From: Leuctra nigra
Taxonomy: Eukaryota > Arthropoda > Insecta > Plecoptera > Leuctridae
Direction of reading: 5' to 3'
DNA length: 64,000 nt
Assembly: GCA_934045905.1 (NCBI GenBank)
Contig: OW203762.1
Coordinates: 22,228,345 to 22,292,344 of the forward strand
Positions within the stretch are counted from its first letter, which is position 1; the number at the start of each line of letters is the position of its first letter. The notes under the pieces are model-generated. The model saw nothing but the letters and a program-made list of their open reading frames with translations, ran no database searches and was not told where the DNA came from. This document shows positions 28,701 to 42,685 of this stretch, in pieces. Made by a program: the position numbers and the translations under genes.

Positions 28701-31244
28701 ATTACCTACGGCATTTATTGTTTTAATTTGTTAACTTATATCTTGAGTCCTGATTCAAAACATTGTTTCGTGTCATACCCTTTTGTAAACAATAAACTAT
28801 GATTTTTTTGAAAGCTCTTGTTTGCAATTGTAAATGCGAAGTGATTGAACCACCTCTGTCGAAGTCATGATATCAGATCAGATCACCGAGCTTGGCTTTG
28901 CTGGTCGTGGAGAAGTGGCATGTGTTGTGAATGTGGTGTTCTCTTGAAGCATGTCGAATGGCGAGCCGGGCACTGGTGGGGCGCAGCACGGGCTTGCCAA
29001 GCAGGGATCGCCTTTCCTTCTGCACTCGACCAAACCAAACACTACGCCGACACTCAAGTTTCACAACCACTTCCCTCCGGATTCACCCTGGTAAGATGGC
29101 GTTGCTTGTTTGCGTTTGTTTAACTTGCTCTTACCCGATGTCTTCATCCAACTCGATCACCTCCCTTACAATGTCAACAACTTTCTTCATCAATCAGTGT
29201 CTTCTTTAATTCACACTCTTTATCGACTCATTTTCTTCAAAAATTATTTTCTTCAGCCGATTCTTCTTGCACCAGTACCTACATATTTTCTTCATCGACT
29301 CCCTTTTATCCACAACTATTATCATCAATCCATAATCACATTTTTTCTTTAAATATAATTATATTGTTTATGTTCGCATGCTGCTTTTTGTGCTGGCTGA
29401 AAATCTCCACAAAGGAGATTTATGCAAGAACTTAAGAACTTATTGAAAACTTAATGTTTTTTGAGGACATTCATTTAGTATCATGCCTTACAATATTATA
29501 CAATGTTTAAGTATGTCTCATATTATTCACAATATTTTTATCAATAACTTACTTGAATTTCTTTATCAGATCTCATTTAAATGTCTCGTGAACCGATTAA
29601 AACCTTGAACTAGGCTGATCTGTGTAAGATTGCGTGAAACGATGCTCGAACATGCGTTTTGTTTTGCAGTGACAAGAAGGACGGCATCCTCGACAACGGG
29701 ATGACCACCGACGGCAACGTCTTCACGAGTCCCCCGATGAAGAGGCCGAAGATGATGGCGCCGCCGACGCTCAACGAGAGGGTGATGCTCTACGTGCGTC
29801 AGGACGCCGACGAGGTCTACACGCCGCTACACGTGGTGCCCCCCACCACACAGGGACTCATCAACGCCGTAAGTTACATGCCATGTAACTCGTTTCACTG
29901 AAAATGTAGGGAGAGTCTCAAATTATTTGCAAGTAATTTAATTTAAAAGTATAGAAATAAATAGTTAAAAAAGGTTTTTCGATGTGGCCCGTCTCCAAGT
30001 TTGGAAATTTTTTGAATTTTGAAAAGGCCAATTTGTATGCTCTATTTTATGCATATCAATTCATAATTATTTTCTAAATGCTCTGTTTTCTATATAAATA
30101 TCAACTAATATATTGTATTTTGAATATTTATTATTTTGTATTTTTATTTTATTTGTATTTTTTGTTTTATGTTATGTATTTTATATTGTATGTTGTAATC
30201 TAATCTATTCATCGAGTCATTTCCCCACTTAGTAACTATTGTATTGTGACACAAGTTGTAAAATTACTCTGTTTCCCAATTGCCATGAGACCTAATACTA
30301 AACCCTCACTCACTTTTAGTTTGGCCTCTTTACTGCACTGTGTTACTAAAATTCTACTTTTCTAACCACAAATCATTTCCAGATCTTTGAGATGAATGAT
30401 GGTCATTTCTTACTGCCAGGAATTCTCAGAAAAACACCGACAAGGCATCAAAAACAATCACGTTGTTGACAAAATTAAATTGTAAAATAAATGCTGTTTG
30501 TGTTTTTCTCTGTGTTCCTGACAGCAACATTTGCCCGGTAAGTGCTAAGATCTAGAAATCATCACTTGCATGGGAATGATCATCATTCATCACTAACAAA
30601 GACAATTGCATGCCAAACGATGGCCAATCGAATCAGTAGAATCAAAACGCGCTAGGGAATCCTTCCTCTCTCTTTTCCTTCCTTCAAACCTTCCACTTCT
30701 TCTCCTTTCTTGAAAACAGTAACTATTAATCTGTTTTCCTTGTTTTCCAGATTGAGAATAAGTACAAAATTTCTACTTCAAGCATTAGTAACTTGTTTCG
30801 AAAAAACAAAAAGGGGTAAGTTTTCCTTTAGAAGACTAGTCTTGTAAATCTTTCATTAGAAGTCAGAAAAGTCTGAATTATTTTCACGAACAAAGCAAAC
30901 ACTTACGATATTCAGATTTTAATCAAGGACAAAAATTACAATTCTTCAAGTAGAAATTTTGGACAAAGTACTCTAGAAGTTTGGCAAAGATCAATGCATT
31001 TATCATAATCATTCACTAACACTAACACAGCTTTGTACTAACAATTATTTCATAAAATAACCATTTATAGTGTGCAAAAATCTAACGCTTGGTTTCCATT
31101 TTGTTTGGTTGCAGGATTATGGCCAAAATTGACGACGATATGCTGAAGTACTACTGCAATGAAGACCTTTTCATCATGGAGATCAAACAAGTGGAGGGAG
31201 ACGAGATGTTTGAAGTAACATTAGTTGAGCTGCAAGACCACTAG
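739..31244 (+). CDS. grh: Grainyhead transcription factor, 3' part of gene (11 exons)
   Basis: Joined exons: 739-901, 9235-9346, 13452-13546, 16302-16358, 18212-18310, 27100-27279, 28246-28298, 28950-29090, 29670-29868, 30751-30815, 31115-31244. They give about 430 residues in one frame with GT-AG introns and matching phases. The first five exons and the start of the sixth encode the CP2/grainyhead immunoglobulin-like DNA-binding domain, with signatures [55 protein letters not shown] and [18 protein letters not shown]. The last three exons encode the C-terminal dimerisation domain ([36 protein letters not shown]). The family acts in the nucleus as dimers controlling epidermal barrier, cuticle and wound-repair genes. 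The activation domain and start codon lie upstream of the window. The 5' edge of the first exon is embedded in a 48-bp array. Identification rests on recognised family motifs. Confidence 0.95.
1287..1323. repeat. GAT/GAC microsatellite
   Basis: Run of GAT triplets with interspersed GAC. A G-run lies about 30 bp upstream. Confidence 0.9.
1692..1735. repeat. CAT/ATC microsatellite
   Basis: About 14-15 uninterrupted ATC triplets. Confidence 0.9.
2771..2872. mobile_element. Short foldback (MITE-like)
   Basis: Arms of about 20 bp (tctaaaatgattttaggat at 2775 and its near-complement attcctaaaatcgttttaga ending near 2870) flank about 58 bp. It is probably a miniature element or its remnant. I see no clear target-site duplication. 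Confidence 0.5.
7710..7951. mobile_element. MITE with about 35-bp terminal inverted repeats and TA duplication
   Basis: The left end CTCTAAGAAATCGTCTACA matches the inverted right end TGTAGACGATTTCTTAGTG, and the homology continues through AATGTGTTGATTTA. The element is flanked by TA on both sides (7708-7709 and 7952-7953), as expected for Tc1/mariner-type insertion. The interior is built of repeats of ACACATTTTTGTGTTGAAAT, about four copies. There is no coding sequence. Confidence 0.8.
9235..9346 (+). CDS. grh: grh exon 2
   Basis: Encodes [20 protein letters not shown] through KQRILDA, within the DNA-binding domain. The acceptor is tttttccag and the donor is CCG|gtaaga, leaving one base of an Asp codon (phase 1). 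Confidence 0.95.
9347..13451 (+). other. grh intron 2 (4.1 kb)
   Basis: Holds a decayed tRNA-derived SINE (about 12152-12350), a TG-repeat (about 12960-12975) and a short TA-repeat (about 11270-11285). Nothing else is gene-like. Confidence 0.8.
12152..12350 (+). mobile_element. Decayed tRNA-derived SINE
   Basis: The tRNA-like head (gttggctccggtctttaaag, then a B-box-like cgggctcgattc) is followed by a tail with cctgactgaggaag and ccaccttccac-type pyrimidine-rich sequence. The same order is seen in the better-preserved copy at 38443. It is a diverged copy of that family. Confidence 0.6.
13452..13546 (+). CDS. grh: grh exon 3
   Basis: Encodes [18 protein letters not shown] through ESSAK in the DNA-binding domain. 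The acceptor is ctttcttccag and the donor AAG|gtgagc. It is phase-compatible with exon 2 (G + AC = Asp). Confidence 0.95.
13547..16301 (+). other. grh intron 3 (2.8 kb)
   Basis: AT-rich with an AC-repeat (about 14102-14132). No gene or clear element is recognised. Confidence 0.8.
16302..16358 (+). CDS. grh: grh exon 4
   Basis: Nineteen codons, [19 protein letters not shown], within the DNA-binding domain. The acceptor is ttgtgttgcag and the donor AAG|gtaata. Confidence 0.95.
16359..18211 (+). other. grh intron 4 (1.9 kb)
   Basis: AT-rich. Contains two copies of a short CCGGCACCTCCACCA motif (16621 and 16806) that also occurs near 3083. No gene seen. Confidence 0.8.
18212..18310 (+). CDS. 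grh: grh exon 5
   Basis: Encodes [20 protein letters not shown] through KVFCDK. The acceptor is tactctttcag and the donor AAG|gtaaga. Phase 0 on both sides. Confidence 0.95.
20964..20987 (+). promoter_or_regulatory. Tandem TGACG (CRE/ATF-like) cluster
   Basis: Four to five consecutive TGACG pentamers end in the palindrome TGACGTCA. TGACG is the half-site of CREB/ATF-type bZIP factors. This may be an intronic enhancer element of grh or a chance short tandem repeat. Confidence 0.35.
22698..23045 (-). other. Unassigned open frame in a GC-rich island
   Basis: A minus-strand frame of 115 codons lies in an unusually GC-rich segment of an AT-rich intron. It has an internal ATG at [18 protein letters not shown] and a helical-looking stretch, [18 protein letters not shown], that is loosely reminiscent of a LisH motif. 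I do not recognise the protein. It could be a nested gene's exon, an old pseudogene, or an alternative promoter island read by chance. Confidence 0.2.
26686..27037. mobile_element. Non-autonomous hAT-type element
   Basis: The left terminus CAAGGGTCGACAACCTGCGG and the inverted right terminus GTTGCCGACTCCTG form an imperfect hAT-style inverted repeat, with CTGCGGCTCC repeated subterminally near both ends. The flanks TATTACGT (26678-26685) and TATTGCGT (27038-27045) are an 8-bp target duplication with one mismatch, the hAT hallmark. No transposase is present. Confidence 0.8.
27100..27279 (+). CDS. grh: grh exon 6
   Basis: Encodes [20 protein letters not shown] through [10 protein letters not shown]: the basic end of the DNA-binding region and the start of the linker. 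The acceptor is cttctgcag. The donor AAG|gtcttt is weak. Confidence 0.93.
27280..28245 (+). other. grh intron 6 (1 kb) with a foldback
   Basis: AT-rich intron containing the foldback at 27535-27757. Nothing else is recognised. Confidence 0.8.
27535..27757. mobile_element. Foldback / MITE remnant
   Basis: The arm at 27535-27588 (gtttcgattttcattttaaa through caggacaataatgaattatc) is the near-complement of the arm at 27706-27757 (gataatttattgtcctgaag and onward). About 118 bp lies between the arms. No target duplication was identified. Confidence 0.65.
28246..28298 (+). CDS. grh: grh exon 7
   Basis: Encodes [17 protein letters not shown]. The acceptor is ccccacag and the donor CCAG|gtaaga, ending after two bases of a codon. 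Confidence 0.88.
28950..29090 (+). CDS. grh: grh exon 8 (probable, phase-neutral, 141 nt)
   Basis: The segment encodes a 47-codon insert, [20 protein letters not shown] through [15 protein letters not shown]. The acceptor is ttctcttgaag|C and the donor CCCTG|gtaaga. It starts after two codon bases and ends with two, so it fits between exons 7 and 8 with or without inclusion, as a cassette exon would. An in-frame TGA just upstream rules out a longer exon. The GC-rich coding look and the KFHNHFP segment support a real grh linker exon. Whether it is constitutive or alternative is unknown. Confidence 0.7.
29670..29868 (+). CDS. grh: grh exon 9 (start of dimerisation domain)
   Basis: Encodes [18 protein letters not shown], a basic [10 protein letters not shown] patch, then [20 protein letters not shown] and TTQGLINA. 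The acceptor is gttttgcag and the donor GCC|gtaagt. Confidence 0.95.
29869..30750 (+). other. grh intron 9 (0.9 kb)
   Basis: AT-rich, with a TATTTTGTATTT low-complexity stretch near 30100-30190. No gene seen. Confidence 0.8.
30751..30815 (+). CDS. grh: grh exon 10
   Basis: Encodes [20 protein letters not shown] plus KG, in the C-terminal dimerisation domain. The acceptor is ttgttttccag and the donor AAGGG|gtaag. Confidence 0.95.
31115..31244 (+). CDS. grh: grh terminal coding exon
   Basis: Encodes [19 protein letters not shown] through [10 protein letters not shown] and ends in TAG at 31242-31244. The acceptor is ggttgcag. Confidence 0.95.
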
Positions 31245-31442
31245 CCCTCCTCTTTTGTGCGTCACTAATGGAGCTTAAAGCTCTTCATTTGTGCGTCACT
31301 AGTGAAGCTAAAAGCTCACTAGCCCTCCTCATTTGTGCGTCACTAGTGGAGCTTAAAGCTCCTCATTTGTGCGTTACTAGTGGAGCATAAAGCTCTTCAT
31401 TTGTGCGTCACTAGTGGAGCTTAAAGCTCACTTGCTCTCCTC
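31239..31442 (+). repeat. 34/44-bp tandem repeat spanning the grh stop codon
   Basis: Five copies of a unit built on CATTTGTGCGTCACTAGTGG and AGCTTAAAGCT follow the stop codon. The first copy includes the last His codon and stop context, CACTAGCCCTCCTC. The same sequence recurs at 31317-31330 and, mutated, at 31429-31442. The repeats lie in the 3' UTR. Confidence 0.85.
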
Positions 31443-33720
31443 AGTTGACTTTCACAAGAACGTGCCAACGCAATCATTGTTGTTATTACTTATTATAAGT
31501 TTCACATTTCAAATAAATATATCTCGTTAATATTATGCAATCAAGAACTATGATGAAATTGAACAAAATTAGGAAAACATAGATAGGGATTTTATTGATT
31601 TATGTTTATATTTATTTTTATATTACCTATTTGTAGTAAGAAATTGTTGAAATGTAAAAAGACGAGAAGAGTAAGACGTGGAGTCAAGATCCAAGAGTGT
31701 TACGTGTGAGATTTGGAACAATGTCGGTGCAGCAAGAATTGCCGGTTTAGAATTAGGCGGGAGAAAACTACCGTCCATATTTTGTAAAGTTTATAAATGA
31801 CTTTAACTCCATGAGAGATAAAACAAGAAGAGTATGACGTAATACAAGATAAGCAACGAAATGACACAGTGGTTTTATTATTTTGTACAGAAAGCAACGA
31901 GGGATTATCAAATTGATATTTTCTATTCGAAACATGAATAATGTGAATTATGTTTCACAATAATTTTGTGTTATAAATCCCTTCATCAGGGTTTATTGAT
32001 CTCAAAAATGTAAGCAAACATTTAAAAGTGCAAACAAAAATTGCTTGACAAAGAACTCCCATCTCTCTATTTGCCAATAATTTTTAGAATAATGATAAAT
32101 AATGGTTCGTGCAGAGATCATTTGAGAGGTATATTTAGTTCCCAGTTGCCATAAAAATTCTCATTAAGTTAAATACAACATTTTCTTTTCAAAATAGAAT
32201 ACCACTTTTGATTGACAATAACATTTAGTCGTAAAATAAATTGTTTATGAAAACAATGGTTATTATGAATCGTTTAGCTAAGATATGAAATTTATGTTTT
32301 TAAGAAGTCCATGTCCGGTTATATTTTTGATTGACGGTGATTTTCGTAAACTGCCACAGCAACTTATGTGATGGAATAAATGTACAAAAGCAACTGCCAA
32401 TTTGTGTCTAGTTTCCCATGCGCATATCTGCCTCCCACTCTATCTCACAAAGATTCACTTCTTATCGCCATCTAATAATAAAGACAAGAATAAAATCAAT
32501 GAATGATTTGCAGTCCTTCATTCAATAACTGATTTTTGGCATTTGCTTTTGTTCTTACATAACAATGTAAACCTCAACACCACTTTTACAGTGGACGTTT
32601 ATACATTTATAATACACTAAAGCCTAAATGTCGACACGTTAACATTTGGTGATGGTGCAGAAATGCTGTGACAAAGCCAACTCTCTGCTTTCATTGTACC
32701 TCTTGTAGTGTATTTAGAGTAAGAAAACTGAATTGTTGTTAATAGTTGTACGTCAAGAATGTTATTCGTGTTCTGTATATTAATTAACTGTGTTTTAATT
32801 TATTGAGCTATGTTGTAGATTCTACCCATCATGCCTTACAAATTATTCTATAGTAATGTCATTGTAGCTTATATTATAGATTTTGATAGATTGTAAATTG
32901 TATGGGTATAAAAACAAAGTGACCGTTTTCTTTATGTTGTCAAAGAAATTTGACAGATTATTTGCCATTAAGTAGTAATTGACATTGACGTGTTTAAATG
33001 CAAGTTAATAGTTATGAATACTGAGTTGTGAATAGAATTTGAATGTCAGGGGACTTTGCTTCCATCTCAACTGGTAGTCAAATGAAAATATAATCTCATA
33101 ATCGGAAAACTTGTGGCAAATCAAAATGACCAACAAGTGTAGATTTTTTTTTATATAGTAACTAGCAATAAACAATATTTTCTCAGCATATTTTTCTAGT
33201 ATGTTTATACGTAGTTTAGCCATTATGTGTTTTTGTTACTTTTCAATTTTGATACATGACCATATTAGCCAGTAATATTGCTAAAGATCCACAATATTAT
33301 CAAGCATTATTCATACATAGATTTACATCCATCATAGATACTTCTTTCTTGTTTGTCGTTTTCGTGCAGAAGTGATGAGATATTGTACATAGATAGTTTC
33401 TATTCCATTCATTGTAATATGTGCCATCATGGTAATGAAATCATTTTAAAAAATCTTGAAAGTTGATTTTGTGTGTGCAATTGAATTGTAAAGTCAACCT
33501 GACAGCTTTACAGCTGTGTACCATGGTGTTGTCAAAGTTCTCAAAGTGGAGAATAAAATGTACAAATTAGTCTAAAATGAACAAAATTTAATGGAAGATA
33601 ATTGGTCACATATGCAGCACACAGCGTCTATTAATTTTTTTGGATGTATTTTATGTGATACAAAATATATTAAAATATATTATGAGAGAATGTGAATAAG
33701 TGTGCTGTGAATAATAAATC
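31245..33720 (+). other. Probable grh 3' UTR
   Basis: AT-rich, without coding potential. AATAAA polyadenylation signals occur at 31512, 32375, 32477, 33552 and 33713. Transcript ends cannot be chosen from sequence. A short UTR ending near 31.5 kb or a long one ending near 33.7 kb is equally possible. Confidence 0.5.
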
Positions 33721-34139
33721 GCTTTTTAAATAACATGCGTGGTCAGTCTCATACATTCAAGTAATTGAAGAAAACAATAACTTTGATTTCAACACACACA
33801 ATATTTGCTCATGTCTGTATTTAATTATAAAATATCTCTAAGATAAAAGTTTATAAACAGCATAAAATTAAAGCAATATTGTTTGCTTTTTGTCGATCAT
33901 TGTGGCATCAAATGTACTTATAATGGCAAGGTATTGTGGAAACCTTTGGTTGCTTTTTTATTGTGTAAGTGATTGTACCGTACGGTACCAAATAAATATT
34001 AAATATAATACAGAATTAAATGAAAATGTATTTTAATTTATCCATATTCCTTTAACACCAATTACTAAATCAGCTGAGGAATTTGAAAGAATAACCCCAT
34101 TGAACCAAGAACAAAAAATTAGATAATAGAATTAATAAT

Positions 34140-34290
34140 CTGGCCAAAGAAAAATATTCAAGTGCATGTACGTTTCAAAATAAATGGAGCAATTATATTT
34201 AACAACTTCCAAATTATAGTGCTAGAGCTATAAAGTGTATTGCAACAAAGGTAATAGCAAGATTAAGATGGAAATCCCCAAAACAAGATA
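34140..34290. repeat. Dispersed repeat copy 1
   Basis: Shares ordered segments with 63680-63835 in the same orientation: TGGCCAAAG, then AATATTCAAG-like sequence, caacttc, and GGAAATCCCCAAA(A)CAAGA. The last motif also occurs at 35480. It is an unclassified interspersed repeat. Confidence 0.45.
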
Positions 34291-34575
34291 CCTAATTGAA
34301 AACAAATACGCTATCGGATTCCCAGTAATCTATTACAGAAGAAACTATTCGAAATTAGGTTATTTTTTAACTCCAATATTGTAGGAAGGTAAATCACAGT
34401 TTACCTGACTCGAACGGAAATACGTAAAACTGAATGACGAATTGATTACCTACCTACATTGATATTGGAACAGATTTCTTGCATGTTTATTCAACTTGAA
34501 CAGTACATTGTATTTCGCGCCTCATGTTCTGCCAAAGATGTTATGAATTTAATGTGAGTTTTAATAATATCTTTG

Positions 34576-35070
34576 GTTCTACCCCTGACTACCCCGAGCT
34601 GTGACAGTGACGCGCGCCCCATGTTCTACCCCCGACTACCCCGAGTTGCTACGTACAGTGACGTCGATGTTGGGGCTGAAAGTGTGACAATGCAGCTCGA
34701 CTGGGTTCCAGTGATGACGCACTCGATGAAGTGAAGCGTCACGAGAGTAGTGATAAAATAACTGAACATTCTTGGCATATATTTGCAAATATTTCAGGAT
34801 TATAGACTACCCCGAGCTGTGACAGTGACGCGCGCCCCATGTTCTACCCCTGACTACCCCGAGCTGTGACAGTGACGCGCGCCCCATGTTCTACCCCCGA
34901 CTACCCCGAGTTGCTACGTACAGTGACGTCGATGTTGGGGCTGAAAGTGTGACAATGCAGCTCGACTGGGTTCCAGTGATGACGCACTCGATGAAGTGAA
35001 GCGTCACGAGAGTAGTGATAAAATAACTGAACATTCTTGGCATATATTTGCAAATATTTCAGGATTATAG
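34576..35070. repeat. 265-bp-period tandem duplication, GC-rich
   Basis: A 230-bp segment (34576-34805) is repeated, seemingly identically, at 34841-35070. A partial 35-bp copy (actaccccgagctgtgacag and onward) sits between them. The block is far richer in G and C than its surroundings (for example GTGACGCGCGCCCC). Both copies end in tatttcaggattatag. No coding sequence is recognised. Confidence 0.9.
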
Positions 35071-35169
35071 CAAAAAAATTCCGTTACATTTTTTTGCGTC
35101 AATATTTTTTTGAAGATAATGACGGAGTTGTCTGATATTGGTAAAAAAATACCTTAATTGTTTTGTTGA

Positions 35170-35410
35170 TTCCCAATGACCAAGCAAAGTTTTAAGTTGA
35201 TAAATCAAACGGTTCCAGTTTAAATTAAAACTTCACAGGATCCTGTTCAAAAACGATCCTAAAGACTATCTGGATTACATTAGCATAGGTATGTGTGAAA
35301 AATTTCAGATCGATTGGTTGAACGGTTTGACCTGGGTACCTCGCTGGGTACTGCTCACAGAAAATCATCAAAAAAAAACACACACACACACAGAAAGTGC
35401 CATGAGTATC
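35170..35410. repeat. Dispersed repeat with LINE-tail-like ending, copy 1
   Basis: Matches 38165-38395 in order: CCCAATGACCA-GCAAA, AAACGGTTC-AGTTT, TCACAGGATC, then AAATTTCA-TCGATT-GTTGAACGGTT. The last part resembles the 3' tails of RTE-type LINEs in insects. The class is an inference. Confidence 0.5.
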
Positions 35411-35623
35411 GTGGTGACGCTCGCTATACGCTAAAAAAATAGTGTTATTCATTGTAACAAAGATTATTAAGATTATGATGGAAATCCCCAAAACTAGAAT
35501 TTAAAATAAATAATACATTAATCACATTTCAAATCTCGGTAACTGATTAGTGATTACAAATGAAAGCTATTGTATTTGTCATTTATGTCTCTTTCCTAAC
35601 TCCATTTTAATAGTTAGGGTGCG

Positions 35624-35846
35624 TCACAAATGACTATTTGTGTACGTGATCGTTTATACAAAAATATATGCGAAATAATTATCTGATAGTTCTTAATGGA
35701 GCTATCAAACAAATAACAATGTCAAAATCTTTCAGAAAAAAACGTTTCAATTTGGAGATAAAAAACAATTGATATTCTATTGTTTTTTAATCAAATGATT
35801 TGGTATATAAGGAAGTTTATCAACTCATCTGATCAAGTCTTGAAAC
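35624..35846 (+). promoter_or_regulatory. Promoter of trypsin gene A
   Basis: A TATATAA box lies at 35814-35820, about 30 bp before the ATG, so the 5' UTR is very short. A paired GATA motif, TTATCTGATAG, sits at 35679-35689. The block aligns with the promoter of gene B (42410-42639): both share gctatcaa-ataacaatg, aaaatctttcagaaaaaa-cgttt and caattg. GATA sites are common in midgut protease promoters; the tissue is inferred. Confidence 0.7.
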
Positions 35847-40921
<5,075 letters not shown>

Positions 40922-40934
40922 TTCTGTGATTACC

Positions 40935-40940
40935 AATAAA
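40935..40940 (+). terminator. Polyadenylation signal of trypsin A
   Basis: AATAAA, 13 bp after the stop codon. Confidence 0.7.
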
Positions 40941-41379
40941 TGTCATGTTATGTGCTAAAATTGTGTATTATTGTACTTATTATTTTAATGTCATTCCATT
41001 TCCATCGAACCATTATACCCATGTTAAAACCGATGTTAGCAGGGATCGTTTCTTCTTTTCCACACATCCTACAGAAAAATAAGCCTGAGCCTAATCTGTG
41101 GAAAACATAAAGAAATTTCTACAAAAATGCACGTGCATAAAAATTAATACAAAATAATATGATGTCAATCATGTTATAACAATAATAATGAAATGGGGAT
41201 ATTAATATAGCTAATAAAGCAAATTATTAAAAGTACCAATAAAGTTAGTAATAATCGTACATTAAAAACTTCAAGAAGTTTGTAACATTTTTCTGATAAT
41301 TCCTAAACGAGATTGTATCATTTGAAAAAGAGCACGAGTCCACAAAATAGCGAAATCAAGTTAATAGTGAAAATCATAT

Positions 41380-41514
41380 CCTGGAGGCGTATTCTAGAAC
41401 GTTTTCCCAATTCCATTCCTGATGGAATCCGGTCACGGCTATAAGGATTAACATTAAACAGAATCAGATTCCATCAGAATTGGGAATTTAAATGTTCTAG
41501 AATACGGCCCCTGG
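41380..41514. mobile_element. MITE family copy 1
   Basis: About 135 bp with inverted termini (ctggaggcgtattctagaac and gttctagaatacggcccctgg). An interior palindrome is built on ATTCCATTC and CATCAGAATTGGGAAT. A related copy in reverse orientation lies at 46048-46180 in gene B. Confidence 0.75.
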
Positions 41515-41820
41515 TTGATCGACGTCCATCCGTTAACTACGAGGAACTAAATTTAAAAAAAATGCATTTATTCAAGAAAAAATATGATGCCTGAACGTTC
41601 TTTCTCCTCTACAACTCACAGAACTAGTTTTAATTTTTGTTTCGTCTTTCTTTTCATGGCGAGATTTAGCCACAAACAATACCATTCTTTCTTCTAACAA
41701 TTTAATTAACTATTAATAATATTTAAAATATATTGCTTTAACAATTATATAAGCATTAGTACAACAAAATACAACAATAATACATAAAGCAAATTACAAA
41801 CCATGAGTTATAATAAGAAT

Positions 41821-41949
41821 TTACTTTTCTTTGAAGGTTTTGCACCTCTGTTTGATGTACTGGATAGTTCTGAAAAGTGGGTTTTTAAGTCGTGACCCAT
41901 TAACAAATGCATTCAACTTATTACGAAGTTTATTAGTTCTAAAAATCAT
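41821..41949 (-). other. Short unassigned minus-strand ORF
   Basis: 42 residues, with the core NKLRNKLNAFVNGSRLKNPL and a basic C terminus, RCKTFKEK. Upstream on the same strand, 42008-42102 is open in another phase and bounded by splice-like cag and gtaaat. The phases do not join. It is probably a transposon or pseudogene remnant. Confidence 0.2.
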
Positions 41950-42409
41950 GTAAGTTTAAAAAGGTTATTTTCAGCTAATAATACCTACAACATAATCAAA
42001 GATTTACCTTAGAGAAAACTGCACCTTTCTCTAAGAATTTACATTGAAATAGACTTGCTGCACAACTTTGAGTGCAGTCTTTGTCAACTCTGCTCTCAAG
42101 GACTGCTCACCACATAAGAAAAACAGAATAAACGCACATAAAATAGGTCAAAAATATTCAAAATATGATTCAAAAATATTTAAGTAAATATAAAAGTTAA
42201 CCAAATAATTTATACAACCTTCACCTCTTCCAGAATGCTAGATATAGCACATGGTAACAGAGATAACTGTTGGAAATTCCCGGAACAAAAAATGTGACAC
42301 ATATAAATAAATTTTCAGCTGTAGAGGTATAATAAATTATAGATGATGAAAGCGTTTATATTTTCTTTGAATGAATGCTATTTTTTTCTAGATCTAGTTT
42401 TGTCTAGTC

Positions 42410-42639
42410 CATTAGTATAAAATGACTATTTTTGTCAGTGATTGATTTATAAAAAATATGCTCTCCAACAGTTATCAGATGGTTCGAGTTGAAGCTATCA
42501 AATAACAATGCCAAAATCTTTCAGAAAAAACGTTTGAATATATTGATAAAATCAAAAGATGATCAATTGTGTTCGTAATCAATTGAATTGATATAAAAGG
42601 AAATTTGTCAACTCAGGTCAAGTGACAAAGTCTTCAAAC
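42410..42639 (+). promoter_or_regulatory. Promoter of trypsin gene B
   Basis: TATAAAAGG lies at 42592-42600, 40 bp before the ATG. A GATA-type motif, TTATCAGAT, is at 42472-42480, matching the gene A position. The whole block is homologous to 35624-35846, so the promoter was duplicated with the gene. Confidence 0.75.
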
Positions 42640-42685
42640 ATGCTTCGAGTAATTACTGTGCTGTGCCTGGCAGCTGCATGCTGGG
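42640..42685 (+). CDS. Trypsin B exon 1
   Basis: Signal peptide [16 protein letters not shown]. The donor is gtaagt. Same phase as gene A. Confidence 0.85.

Larger units (their letters stand above)
33721..35623. other. Intergenic region between grh and trypsin gene A
   Basis: No gene seen. It contains a dispersed repeat (34140-34290, related to 63680-63835), a GC-rich tandem duplication (34576-35070) and another dispersed repeat (35170-35410, related to 38165-38395). Confidence 0.75.
40941..42409. other. Intergenic region between the two trypsins
   Basis: Contains a MITE (41380-41514) and two small minus-strand coding-like pieces: a 42-codon ORF at 41821-41949 and an open segment at 42008-42102. 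No complete gene. Confidence 0.7.
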
